A DNA stretch of 64,000 bases, from contig NZ_BMPW01000019.1 of NCBI RefSeq assembly GCF_014647795.1, positions 62,001 through 126,000 of the forward strand. The letters are read 5' to 3'. Positions within the stretch are counted from its first letter, which is position 1, and every line of letters begins with the position of its first letter. Shown here piece by piece: positions 17,471 to 24,804 of the stretch. A program made the position numbers and the translations under genes. This stretch comes from Actinoplanes campanulatus. GTDB taxonomy: Bacteria; Actinomycetota; Actinomycetes; Mycobacteriales; Micromonosporaceae. The notes beneath the pieces were generated by a model. That model worked only from the letters and a program-made list of their open reading frames with translations. It was not told the origin of the DNA and made no database searches.

Positions 17471-18304
17471 TCAGGCAGGGGCTTGCGGCAGAGCGGCTCT
17501 GCGACGCAGCTCGCTGAGCGGTAGCGGATAGCTCACGCCCTGACGCTGCTCTTTGAGGATCGCGACGTCGCCGAGTTGGGCGCGCAGCTTTTCCTCCTCG
17601 GCCTCGGCGGCCGCGAATCGTTCGGGCGCTACCGTGAGCAGGTGCCGCCACTGGCGCTGGCCGGCGCGGACACACACACCGAAGCAATTGTTGTGGGCGA
17701 AACCCTGCTCATAAAGGCGGGGCGGCCGTAGTCCTTCGCTGCGGGCCCAGTCGAGCATGTCCTGCTTACTCAAGTACGGCGGTTCGCACATCGGGAAACG
17801 CGCCGGCCACGGCGCCCACCCCTTCTCGATGGCCGGCACCCGCCGCTGCTCGCTCCAGTCGATGCCGACGTAGAGCATTGTGGTCGCCGGGTCGGCGTTC
17901 GCGGTGAGCCACGACCGGCAGGGCCGTTGCTTCAGGTGGACTGAGCACGGGGCAATGCGAGAATTTCCCACAAATCGTTGGTCGGCGAAGACCTGCCACG
18001 GGGTGCGGCCGTCGGCCACCACGATCGGCTCGACGCCGAGCAGCGAACCGGCGTCGGCAACAAATCTCCACAGGTCAGGATCTTCAGCCTTCGTGTCGGC
18101 GGCCAGGAGGATGAGGTTGTCCGTGCCGTGTTCGGCGGCGACGCGCATCGCGGCGGCCCAGCTGCCGATGCCGCCGGAGAACTGCACGACATGCTTCATC
18201 GCCGCGGCGTTCGGTTGCGCGAATCCCGGGCCGCGCGCCTTGTCGTGGTCGCGGGGCTGATGCGTTGCAACGGACGTGGGCACCGCGCCGGTGCTGACGG
18301 TCAT
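17471..18304 (-). CDS. PP-loop (PAPS reductase/adenine nucleotide alpha-hydrolase-like) protein, 277 aa
   Basis: The PP-loop SGGIGSWAAAM (about residues 43-53), preceded by a hydrophobic strand (HVVQF), identifies the ATP-pyrophosphatase fold of the PAPS-reductase family. LILLAADTKAEDPDLWRF is the following strand with acidic residues. Cysteines occur in APCSVHLKQRPC, PMCEPPYLSK and NNCFGVCV, and could hold a metal or cluster. Phages and plasmids often carry such stand-alone members; proposed roles are DNA or tRNA sulfur or nucleotide modification rather than sulfate assimilation. The ATG at 18304 overlaps the previous stop (ATGA), so translation is coupled. An internal ATG (MKHVV) is an alternative start. 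Substrate unknown. Confidence 0.75.
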   Translation of the reverse strand: MTVSTGAVPTSVATHQPRDHDKARGPGFAQPNAAAMKHVVQFSGGIGSWAAAMRVAAEHGTDNLILLAADTKAEDPDLWRFVADAGSLLGVEPIVVADGRTPWQVFADQRFVGNSRIAPCSVHLKQRPCRSWLTANADPATTMLYVGIDWSEQRRVPAIEKGWAPWPARFPMCEPPYLSKQDMLDWARSEGLRPPRLYEQGFAHNNCFGVCVRAGQRQWRHLLTVAPERFAAAEAEEEKLRAQLGDVAILKEQRQGVSYPLPLSELRRRAALPQAPA

Positions 18305-18849
18305 GGCGTAGCCCCGGCACGCAGTGCGGCGGCGCGTCGCAGAACGTCGCGGTCGGGGACGTTCCAGCCGTCGGCGGATCGGACCTGCTGTTGCCCGGTG
18401 AGGTCGGTGAGCGTGTACCAGCCGTCTTCTCCGGGACCTTGTCGTCGTGGGTCGACGGGGCCATATTCGGCGAGGAAGGCGGGGATGCTCTCGGTGGCGA
18501 GCCGGTGAAGCCGGTTCACCCAGCGTGCGGCGGCGCTGTGCTGCCAGTCGGGATGCTCGCACGACTGGTGCCGCAGTGAGGCGGCGGCGGCCTCAATGAC
18601 TTCGGGGTCGATGCGGCCGGGGTAGGGCCGATACCGGTAGGTGTCGACGTCGCGGTCGCGGAAGCCGTGCGGGCCTGGCCTACTACCGCCGTCACGGTCG
18701 CGTGGGTAGCGGTAGGCGACGCTGGTGAGGTTTTCCTTCCACAACATCCGGCCGGTGTCGTCGGCCTGGTCGGCGGTGATGAGATCCCATTGCACGGCGG
18801 CGGTGAGGAGAAGGTCGAGGTGATCGCGGTCGACGATCCAGGCACTCAT
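18301..18849 (-). CDS. conserved actinobacterial-plasmid-type hypothetical protein (182 aa)
   Basis: The opening MSAWIVDRDHLDLLLTAAVQ, with a later ADDTGRMLWKENLTSVAYRY, matches a pattern I associate with hypothetical proteins on actinomycete plasmids and prophages, where a helical N-terminus leads to a GRMLWxEN motif. No enzymatic motif is visible. It is co-transcribed and coupled to the PP-loop gene through an ATGA overlap, suggesting a shared pathway. A strong palindrome separates it from the upstream 53-aa gene. Confidence 0.7.
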   Translation of the reverse strand: MSAWIVDRDHLDLLLTAAVQWDLITADQADDTGRMLWKENLTSVAYRYPRDRDGGSRPGPHGFRDRDVDTYRYRPYPGRIDPEVIEAAAASLRHQSCEHPDWQHSAAARWVNRLHRLATESIPAFLAEYGPVDPRRQGPGEDGWYTLTDLTGQQQVRSADGWNVPDRDVLRRAAALRAGATP

Positions 18850-18893
18850 GTCTAGTTGTCCTTGCTGCGAAGCGGGGGTGTGCTGAGGCGAGA

Positions 18894-18931
18894 CGCTGGT
18901 GGGACACCCCGATCGGGGTGTCCCACCAGCG
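18894..18931. terminator. 38-bp near-perfect palindrome after the 53-aa gene
   Basis: Two 18-bp complementary arms (CGCTGGTGGGACACCCCG) are separated only by AT, directly downstream of the stop at 18938 and about 45 bp before the next start. It is terminator-like; an operator for the following gene is also possible. Confidence 0.65.
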
Positions 18932-18937
18932 AAGGGC

Positions 18938-19099
18938 TCAGTGCAGGCCGATGATCGTCAGCGCCGGGGAGTGCTCGAGGATGGCGAGGGCGACGACGTG
19001 CAGACCGATGAGACCGGAGACGTGGGCGATGTCGTGGGTCAGGTGCTCGCGGACCTTACGCAGAACGCTCTTGGGCTCGTTGCCGTCGTTCTCGGACAT
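18938..19099 (-). CDS. small hypothetical protein (53 aa)
   Basis: ATG at 19099 preceded by AAAGGTG at good distance. The charged N-terminus (MSENDGNEPKSVLRKVREHL) leads into a moderately hydrophobic helix (GLIGLHVVALAILEHSPALT) that may be a membrane or peripheral segment. It lies between the 87-aa Cys/His protein gene and a strong palindromic terminator. No family recognised. Confidence 0.55.
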   Translation of the reverse strand: MSENDGNEPKSVLRKVREHLTHDIAHVSGLIGLHVVALAILEHSPALTIIGLH

Positions 19100-19141
19100 G
19101 GACGTCACCTTTCGATCGTTGAAATGCAATGAGTGGTGGGG

Positions 19142-19405
19142 TCAGTAGTCCTCGGACTGGTTGTCGCCTGCGCGGCCCGGCCACCGGGCCGCGTCGGGGC
19201 GCATCCCGATGAAGGCGCTGGTGTCGTCGTCGCTCCAGTACCAGGAGCAGGTGTGCGGGTTGTGGCCGCTGCTGGGATCGGCGCCGCAGTCACTGCACGG
19301 CCGGGCGGCCCTGGGGCTGGGGCATTCGGTGGTGTGCTCGAAGTACCAGCCGGTGCAGCAGCTCGGTGGTATGCGGACATGTGTTGGCTTTGATGTGCCG
19401 CGCAA
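19142..19405 (-). CDS. small cysteine/histidine-rich protein (87 aa, TTG start)
   Basis: A longer frame exists, but it runs back through the terminator hairpin at 19434-19464. The TTG at 19405 has AAGGAGC four bases upstream and is the likely start (MRGTSKPTHVRIPP). Cysteines occur as SCCTGWYFEHTTEC, then CSDCG, then HNPHTC, a zinc-binding arrangement. The C-terminus is acidic (GDNQSEDY). Function unknown; small zinc-binding proteins of this type are common on actinobacterial mobile elements. Confidence 0.6.
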   Translation of the reverse strand: MRGTSKPTHVRIPPSCCTGWYFEHTTECPSPRAARPCSDCGADPSSGHNPHTCSWYWSDDDTSAFIGMRPDAARWPGRAGDNQSEDY

Positions 19406-19433
19406 CGGTGCTCCTTCGCATGCAGGGAAGGCC

Positions 19434-19464
19434 GCCCGGCCCCGGGGTGTGCCCGGGGCCGGGC
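19434..19464. terminator. terminator-like hairpin after the SSB-like gene
   Basis: A 13-bp perfect stem (GCCCGGCCCCGGG) with a five-base loop lies about 15 bp downstream of the minus-strand stop at 19480. Confidence 0.65.
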
Positions 19465-19479
19465 CATGCACGGCCCGTG

Positions 19480-19917
19480 TCAGCGGGAGTGGTGGGCGGT
19501 TTCGAGGTTGCCGACGACGTCGGGCCACGCGTCGGCGGAGATCTGCTCGCCTTCGGGGCTGGTGACGAGGTGACCGCTGCGCTCACCGGTGGTGGAGCGG
19601 TTACCGAGGTCGCCGATGTCGACACTCAGCCCGCGGGCGAACATCTTCAGCCCGAGGACACCGTTGTTGTCGAACGGCTGCGGGGCGTTGCCGTGCACAG
19701 TGACGGTGGTCCGCAGACTCAACTTGCGGGCCTGCTGCGCCAGCCGGCCCCAGCAGAGAATGTCGATCACCTGCGGAGGGGACTTGCGGGTCGTGTTGCC
19801 GTCCATCCACGTGCGGTAGTGGGTGATCTCGAACTGGGTGTACTCGCGTCCGTCACGGGTGACACCGGTTTCGGGGCGGCGGGTGATGATGCCTTCGACG
19901 ATGAACTGCGCGAACAT
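19480..19917 (-). CDS. SSB-like OB-fold protein, divergent second copy (145 aa)
   Basis: The N-terminus MFAQFIVEGIITRRPETGVT followed by GREYTQFEITHYRTW is the beginning of a single-stranded-DNA-binding OB fold. VIDILCWGRLAQQA corresponds to the SSB core WxxLAxxA, and TTVTVHGNAPQPF to the following V-G strand. The C-terminus lacks the canonical acidic DDDIPF-type tip, so it may not recruit the usual SSB partners. It is 74 bp downstream of the better-matching SSB gene, presumably on the same transcript. GGAG lies upstream of the ATG. SSBs on conjugative elements protect the incoming strand. Confidence 0.75.
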   Translation of the reverse strand: MFAQFIVEGIITRRPETGVTRDGREYTQFEITHYRTWMDGNTTRKSPPQVIDILCWGRLAQQARKLSLRTTVTVHGNAPQPFDNNGVLGLKMFARGLSVDIGDLGNRSTTGERSGHLVTSPEGEQISADAWPDVVGNLETAHHSR

Positions 19918-19991
19918 GGGCGGCTCCTGCCACGACGAGGAATGTGCGAGTGACCGGGCCGGGGCCGGCCGTGCCGGCCCCGGAGAAACGG

Positions 19992-20402
19992 TCAGGCGTA
20001 CTCGGGCTCCGGGGCGGTGGCGTCTTCGACAGACCACGGGTCGTTCTCCGGCTGGAGCGACTCGGCGCTCTTGAACCGCATGCTCAAGGCGATGTTGCTG
20101 GCGGTAACCTGAAGCTCGGCGGCGGCCTCGCCGTCGGCGCGGCGGGTGTAGGCCCAGGGCCGCAGGTCGTCGCGACCGGTGACGACGATGGTGTCGCCCT
20201 TCTTCAGCGACATGCAGCGCTCCGCCAGGTCCTCCCAGGCGGTGACGGTGACCCAGGTGGTGTGTGCGTCCACCCACTCGCCGTCCTTGACGCGGCGGCT
20301 GGTGCGGCCGACACGCAGCTGAGCGACCTTCTTACCGTCGCGGGTGACGCGCAGCTCGGGGTTCTCGCCGAGGTTGCCCTCGATCATGAAGGTGAACAAC
20401 AT
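19992..20402 (-). CDS. ssb: single-stranded DNA-binding protein (136 aa) behind leader copy E
   Basis: The protein begins MLFTFMIEGNLGENPELRVT and contains the SSB core strands KKVAQLRVGRTSRRV, TTWVTVTAWEDLAERCMSLK and GDTIVVTGRDDLRPWAYTRR. These align with the G-N-Lx-x-P-E-LR, W-x-x-LAE and KG-D-V-V-G signatures. The tail is acidic (ENDPWSVEDATAPEPEYA) but not the canonical DDDxPF. Length is normal for a plasmid SSB. Translation starts at the ATG at 20402 with GGGAG upstream. The leader hairpin starts 137 nt upstream and is part of a 179-bp block duplicated at 16838-17016. It is probably expressed early in a recipient; that timing is inference. Confidence 0.88.
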   Translation of the reverse strand: MLFTFMIEGNLGENPELRVTRDGKKVAQLRVGRTSRRVKDGEWVDAHTTWVTVTAWEDLAERCMSLKKGDTIVVTGRDDLRPWAYTRRADGEAAAELQVTASNIALSMRFKSAESLQPENDPWSVEDATAPEPEYA

Positions 20403-20450
20403 GGGGGGTGACTCCCGTCGTGTGGTGCTGGTGCGGTTGCCCCGGTTCTC

Positions 20451-20629
20451 GGATCGGGTGATCCCGGCGCTGGGGTGCCGCGCTGACGGGGCCGGTCAGA
20501 GCCCGCCCATGTGCCTGGGGGTGCAAGCCACCGGTCAGCGGAAGATCTTGGCGGTCGAGCGCAGCGCTGACCTGGTTGCCAAGATGTTCTGCTGGGGGCT
20601 TAGCGCCCTCGGCGCGGGTGGGCTGACCT
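20451..20629 (-). repeat. 179-bp direct repeat, copy 2 (leader of ssb)
   Basis: Identical to 16838-17016, 3,613 bp away in the same orientation. It includes leader hairpin copy E. The sequences diverge immediately outside it on both sides. Confidence 0.9.
20539..20591 (-). promoter_or_regulatory. leader-hairpin family, copy E
   Basis: Same sequence as copy D. It begins 137 nt before the ssb start at 20402. The C-C opposition, the GCTGCGCT loop element and the downstream GGCTTGC and CGTCAGCGCGGC elements are all present. Confidence 0.75.
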
Positions 20630-21194
20630 ACGGGCCATCTCAGCGGCGGACACCTCCGGCCGCCGCCGGATCTCACGCCGAACCCGTCAGCAAGCCGGTG
20701 TGCGCACACCGGCGGACACCACCCCGGACGACAGCGTGGCCGTCCGGGGCTGGCGGATCGACGACCAGGCAATCGCCGGCTTGACGGCGGCTGCGGCTCT
20801 TGGCCGTTGCCAAGCGGTTCCGAGGTGCGACCGGATAGCGCCCAGTTCCCGCGGGCACGCACGGTTCCGCCTGCCTGCGGGCAAGGCGACCTGGACGGCG
20901 ATGATCGTCGTCAGCAGGGGTGACTGCTCTGCCTCCGCCGGGCTGCGGCGCGCGTCGCAGATGGCCGGCATCAGCGAACATCTGGCCACGTGCGAGGAGA
21001 CCGCGGCTCGGTCAACGCCGCGGTTGTGATGGGAGCTGGTGTGACGTTGGTGCTCGCGTCGCGCCGTACAGGCGGCCCCGATCCTGACATCGATCCGGGA
21101 GAGGACTACCCGGGCGTTGCAGCGACCGCGGAGGGCACAAAGCAGCGCGGCTCTCTGGCCGCTGCTTTGTCGGACGAGGGGGCACGGCCGCCGG
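20630..21194. other. 565-bp interval without a convincing gene
   Basis: Between leader E and the 98-aa gene. Minus-strand frames here have non-protein-like composition. One plus-strand frame from about 20700 is fairly well formed for its first 40 codons but has no ribosome site. The interval probably contains the ssb promoter. Confidence 0.4.
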
Positions 21195-21491
21195 TTACAG
21201 CGGTGTCTGGCCCTTCGCGCCGGCCGGCCGAGGAGACCCTTCGGCATCGGGCGGTGCTGGAGCGAGACTGCACGGCCCGGTGAGCTGGGCGAGCGTCACC
21301 GCGATGGCGTTACCGTCGCTGACGGTGCGGGCGTAGCCGAGCATCTGCGAGACCGCCCGTCGGGTGGCGCCGTCGACGGCGCAGCGGATGAAGTGTCGGC
21401 AGGAGTTCTGCGCTGCGCGGTGGGCGTAGCTGTCGAAGCGGCTCCAATCGACCGGTTCGTCGTCGCTGCCAGCGGAGGCGGTGGTCGTCAT
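21195..21491 (-). CDS. hypothetical protein (98 aa), coupled to the upstream gene
   Basis: The ATG at 21491 overlaps the stop of the upstream gene (ATGA), so translation is coupled. Residues 15-70 (VDWSRFDSYAHRAAQNSC and ATRRAVSQMLGYARTVSDGN) are helical and globular. The last 25 residues are Pro/Ala-rich and probably disordered. No domain recognised. Confidence 0.6.
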   Translation of the reverse strand: MTTTASAGSDDEPVDWSRFDSYAHRAAQNSCRHFIRCAVDGATRRAVSQMLGYARTVSDGNAIAVTLAQLTGPCSLAPAPPDAEGSPRPAGAKGQTPL

Positions 21492-22408
21492 CGTCCGGTC
21501 AGCCCTTCGCGGTGCAGTCCGGCCGTGAGTGCGGCGAAAGCGCGGCCGGTAGGGCTGTCGGCGTCAATTTCGGCGCGCATCGCCTGGCGCGCTCGATCGA
21601 GTAGCTCGTGCAACGAAGGCTGTTCAGCGATCCGCGCGTCTAAGATCTCGCCTCGCGGTGGTCGCTGGTCGGCCACCGCCGATGTTGCCGTTCGTGGCCC
21701 GGCTGCGGCCGGCCCGACGAGGCCGAGCAGTAGGGCCGGGTCGGCGTCGGTGCGTACGGTCGTGCGTTCCCGGATTTCGTGTGCGATGACCTGGCACGCG
21801 TCGTGGCCGAGCTCAAACCCCACCCGGTGCAGGACCGCGGCGGCGTCCGCGCCGACATGGCCGCCGAGGGCGTCGACGATGAGTTGGGCGTAGCGGTGGG
21901 CGTACTGCTGCGCCAGCTGGCGGAAGTCGGGATGGCTGCTGCTGTCGGTCATGTGATCCCTCGTGGCGCCTGGAGACGATAGGTGGCCGCCGACCTGAGC
22001 GGAGGAATTTCGTGACCCCGCCGACCGTGGGCTGTTCGGGATAGCGCCCACAGATCGGGTCAGCGGGTCGGTATTCTGCTGCGCGCCGATGAAGACGGTG
22101 ATGGCGCGTACCGCGGGTCGCCCGTGGGAGCGGCCCGGTGCGTTCTGCCGGAACGCTGGGTAGACGCTGCCGTCTTCCAGGCCCATCACGCTGGAGCGCG
22201 CCACCTGGCCGTCGACGAATGCGTAGATGTTCGCGCTCAGATACTCGTTGCGGTCGCCGGCGGCCACGCCCACGAACTCCACGATTGCCTTCTTCGCGCC
22301 ACTGGCGAAGGAGACGATCACGATGTGGCGCTGCTGATCAGCGGTGTCGAGGTCGATGCTGGGGTGGTGGCCGATCCGGTCGAGGTAGTCGGCGAAGGTC
22401 TCTGTCAT
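21488..22408 (-). CDS. two-part hypothetical protein (306 aa) or two in-frame genes
   Basis: From the ATG at 22408 (MTETFADYLDRIGHHPSIDL; GGAG 11 bases upstream) the first about 115 residues are a well-formed alpha/beta protein. Residues about 116-150 (NSPRSAGSRNSSAQVGGHLS) look like linker or untranslated sequence. A second well-formed part begins at an internal ATG at 21952 (MTDSSSHPDFRQLAQQYAHR) with its own GAGGGA ribosome-like site, and ends with helical, Ala-rich sequence. No stop separates the two halves, so either this is one two-domain protein or a stop was lost between two genes. The second half is coupled to the 98-aa gene. No family recognised. Confidence 0.55.
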   Translation of the reverse strand: MTETFADYLDRIGHHPSIDLDTADQQRHIVIVSFASGAKKAIVEFVGVAAGDRNEYLSANIYAFVDGQVARSSVMGLEDGSVYPAFRQNAPGRSHGRPAVRAITVFIGAQQNTDPLTRSVGAIPNSPRSAGSRNSSAQVGGHLSSPGATRDHMTDSSSHPDFRQLAQQYAHRYAQLIVDALGGHVGADAAAVLHRVGFELGHDACQVIAHEIRERTTVRTDADPALLLGLVGPAAAGPRTATSAVADQRPPRGEILDARIAEQPSLHELLDRARQAMRAEIDADSPTGRAFAALTAGLHREGLTGR

Positions 22409-22476
22409 GAGAAGGGACTGCTCCTGCAGGTCGAGTGCGGGCCCGGCACGCCGGCCGGGATGGGGCGAAGGCCGCA

Positions 22477-22495
22477 GTGACCGGCGGCCGGTCAC
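22477..22495. terminator. short terminator-like hairpin between two genes
   Basis: GTGACCGG-CGG-CCGGTCAC, 18 bp downstream of the stop at 22514 (minus strand). The stem is only 8 bp, so support is moderate. Confidence 0.5.
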
Positions 22496-22513
22496 GGCGT
22501 TTGCCTGGCGGGA

Positions 22514-23296
22514 TCAGGCTGGTTCCGGCCGCGGACCTGTGACGGCCAGCGGCCGGTCGTCGCGTTGTCCGCCCAGGCAGAGCGCTTCCGGCGGCAGGGA
22601 GCACGCGAGCCGGTACAGCGACGGGCCGTCGGGGTAGCGGTCGTAGAAATCCTGATGCGCTGAGCGGGCCGCCGCTTCGCTGTACGGCTGGGCGGCGAGC
22701 CGGTGTACCGAGGTGACGACGTGGTTGAGGAAGTAGGCCGGCCAGGTGAACATGCGCATCGCGGCGATTCGGCCGGTGTCGGCGTGGACCAGGAAGGTCG
22801 ACACGCGGGTGTGTGTGCCGCGGGGTGCCGGCTGCAGGGGGAACGGTGTGGTGAGCCGCTGCGGATTGAACGGGGCGTCGTTCCATGGCGAGTCGCCGTA
22901 CTGGAACAGCAGGAATCCGTTGATGCCCTGTTCGGTCCACCCGAACTGGGCCTTGCCGGTGTGCACGGCGGCGATCTCCCGCCGGGTCGGGGCGGTCAGG
23001 AAGATCGCCAGGCGGATGTGGTCGGCGTCCATCCACAGATGCGGTCCCTGCGGCCAGACGGACCGGTCGGGATCGAACGGGCCGCCGACACGGTAGGCGT
23101 GGCCGTCGGTGAAGGTGGCCTCCACGTCGCGACGATGCGTCGCGCACGCGGCGCCCTGGCCGTTGGCCCAGCCGCGGTCGGCGTCGGTGATCAGCCACCA
23201 TTGCTCGTGCGGGCTCAAGCGGTGCCGGCCGACATCGCAATGGCGCACGGTAGGTGAGGCGGGGAAAGGGCCACTGACGGTTACTACGTTGTCCAT
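22514..23296 (-). CDS. hypothetical protein (260 aa)
   Basis: The ATG at 23296 (MDNVVTVSGPFPASPTVRHC) has GAGGA nine bases upstream; the longer frame upstream is not protein-like. Trp-rich segments (EQWWLITDADRGWANGQG, FGWTEQGINGFLLFQYGDSP) suggest a soluble beta-rich enzyme or binding protein. Also visible are a central LAIFLTAPTRREIAAVHTGK and a C-terminal RYPDGPSLYRLACSLP. No nucleotide-binding or catalytic signature recognised. It is flanked by a short terminator downstream and about 300 bp of non-coding DNA upstream, so it may be monocistronic. Confidence 0.65.
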   Translation of the reverse strand: MDNVVTVSGPFPASPTVRHCDVGRHRLSPHEQWWLITDADRGWANGQGAACATHRRDVEATFTDGHAYRVGGPFDPDRSVWPQGPHLWMDADHIRLAIFLTAPTRREIAAVHTGKAQFGWTEQGINGFLLFQYGDSPWNDAPFNPQRLTTPFPLQPAPRGTHTRVSTFLVHADTGRIAAMRMFTWPAYFLNHVVTSVHRLAAQPYSEAAARSAHQDFYDRYPDGPSLYRLACSLPPEALCLGGQRDDRPLAVTGPRPEPA

Positions 23297-23599
23297 GTCG
23301 GGACTTCCTCGAGGAGTCGTGGATTTCGGGCCCGCCAACGCAGGGTGGCGTTGTGCTCGCTGCCGGCGATGCGCGTGCCATCGGGGTAGACCTGAGTCCG
23401 TGTGCGCCGGATCGAACGTCACCGACCGGGTCGCCGAGTTCGCAAGCACGCGCGGAGCAGCGGAGCGTGGCGGTGAGGATGACCGAGCCCGACAAGCGAT
23501 CGGATGCGCGACCGCCGTAGGGCCAATGACGTCGGGCCGGGCCCGACCGGCCTGCAAGAGCAGTCTTCTCAGGGCTCGCGAGACTGGCTGGCAGGCAAT
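23297..23599. other. gene-free interval
   Basis: No frame here is protein-like and no repeat was seen. It probably carries the promoter of the 260-aa gene and the end of the 105-aa gene transcript. Confidence 0.4.
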
Positions 23600-23917
23600 T
23601 CAGAACAGCGTCAGCTGCTCATGCTCGCCAGACGGCGTCGGTCGGGCTCGCCTGCTTGATGCCGCGCGCCGCAGGTGCGGATCGCGGCGCAGCAGGTTGT
23701 CGACGTGAATGCGGTGGCCGGGGCCCATCTGCAGGTAGCGGATGCCGTTGGTGCCGGGTCGGCGCGAGATGCGCCGCACCTCAACGTACGGCCAGTGCAG
23801 GGCGACGATGGCGCATCGCGGCTGCTGGTAGCAGATCGGTGGGGCCAGGAGGGTGCGCGCCGTGGGCCACACGTGCATGCCTACCCAGAGCTCACCAGGA
23901 ACGATCTTGGGGGCCAT
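23600..23917 (-). CDS. small basic hypothetical protein (105 aa)
   Basis: The product (MAPKIVPGELWVGMHVWPTA at the start) is beta-rich and basic, with RCAIVALHWPYVEVRRISRR and GIRYLQMGPGHRIHVDNLLR in the middle and EHEQLTLF at the end. The composition suits a nucleic-acid-binding beta-barrel, but no named fold is recognised. It follows the 194-aa gene after about 30 bp, so the two are probably one operon. Confidence 0.65.
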   Translation of the reverse strand: MAPKIVPGELWVGMHVWPTARTLLAPPICYQQPRCAIVALHWPYVEVRRISRRPGTNGIRYLQMGPGHRIHVDNLLRRDPHLRRAASSRRARPTPSGEHEQLTLF

Positions 23918-23947
23918 GGAGCTGGAGCCGTGCGAGCGGGTTGGCGG

Positions 23948-24532
23948 TCAGTTGTTGCTGAAGCGGCAGGTGACAGGTCCGCCGTGATGCAGTCCTCGGC
24001 ACCGGATGCCGCCGAGTTGCCGGGCGGGGTCGGCGGCTTTGCGTCGCAGCATGGCCTCCAACTCGTCGATCCGGGTGCCGTGCAGCTGCTGGTAGGCGCT
24101 CTGGTCGCCGATGATCTCCGCGGTGAGCGGATGGTCGCCGAAAGCGGCCTGCCACATCCGGAAGTACAGGCCCGCACCTGGGCCGTGTATCGGGGTCTGC
24201 AGGCTGACCTTCGACAGCAGCAGGCAGATCTCGGCAGCGGTCGCCGGGCGTAGATCTTCTTCGGCGGCGACGCGTTCCAGGAGCTCGCGGGCATGACCAC
24301 GGTAGACGAATTCGGTGCCCATGCCTGATCCGAGATCGCGGCGCCTCAGGAGGCCGAATGTGTGGAACAGCAGGTCGGCCTGGTCGGGGTGGCGGCGGCT
24401 CGCCGCGGCGATTTCGTCTTCGGCCCAGTCGACGGGAGTCAGTAGCGAGGCGACCTCAGCCTGAAGTGTGGTTACCAGAGTGGCCGGGTCGACCCCGGAG
24501 GCTGGGTGACGGGAAGTGTCGATGACAGTCAT
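23948..24532 (-). CDS. hypothetical protein (194 aa)
   Basis: The ATG at 24532 is preceded by GGAAGA. The sequence is helical and well formed, for example LVTTLQAEVASLLTPVDWAE, ELLERVAAEEDLRPATAAEI and LYFRMWQAAFGDHPLTAEII. The C-terminal 20 residues (RCRGLHHGGPVTCRFSNN) contain a Cys-His-His-Cys set that could bind metal. No signal or membrane segment. It is likely co-transcribed with the 105-aa gene. Function unknown. Confidence 0.65.
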   Translation of the reverse strand: MTVIDTSRHPASGVDPATLVTTLQAEVASLLTPVDWAEDEIAAASRRHPDQADLLFHTFGLLRRRDLGSGMGTEFVYRGHARELLERVAAEEDLRPATAAEICLLLSKVSLQTPIHGPGAGLYFRMWQAAFGDHPLTAEIIGDQSAYQQLHGTRIDELEAMLRRKAADPARQLGGIRCRGLHHGGPVTCRFSNN

Positions 24533-24804
24533 ACGAGTCGTCTTCCATCCATTGCGGACTGGTGATGGTGAAGCCCTTGCGGGCGTGACATGTCAGCGGT
24601 GGCGGCTGGCGCTGTGACCGTTCTGGCCTGTGCTGCGGGTGCCGTGATCCCGGTGGTGGCGGGCCCGTCATCGGCGTCGCCCTCAAGTTCGGCGGCGCCA
24701 AGGACGCGGGCCCGAACGGCAGCGGTTACGCGGTGGTGTGCTTAGCGCGCTGTCGTGTCTGCGGCTGGTCAGCGTGCCTGCTGGCACCGTGAGGCTGCCG
24801 GTTG

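Noticed and set aside
20700-21029. A plus-strand frame with a fairly natural first 40 codons
   Set aside because: No ribosome site, and the second half becomes unlike protein. It lies in the presumed promoter region of ssb; only homology would rescue it.
24456-24701. A minus-strand frame overlapping the start of the 194-aa gene
   Set aside because: Pro/His/Arg-rich composition typical of an off-frame reading of GC-rich DNA; the overlapping gene has the better ribosome site.
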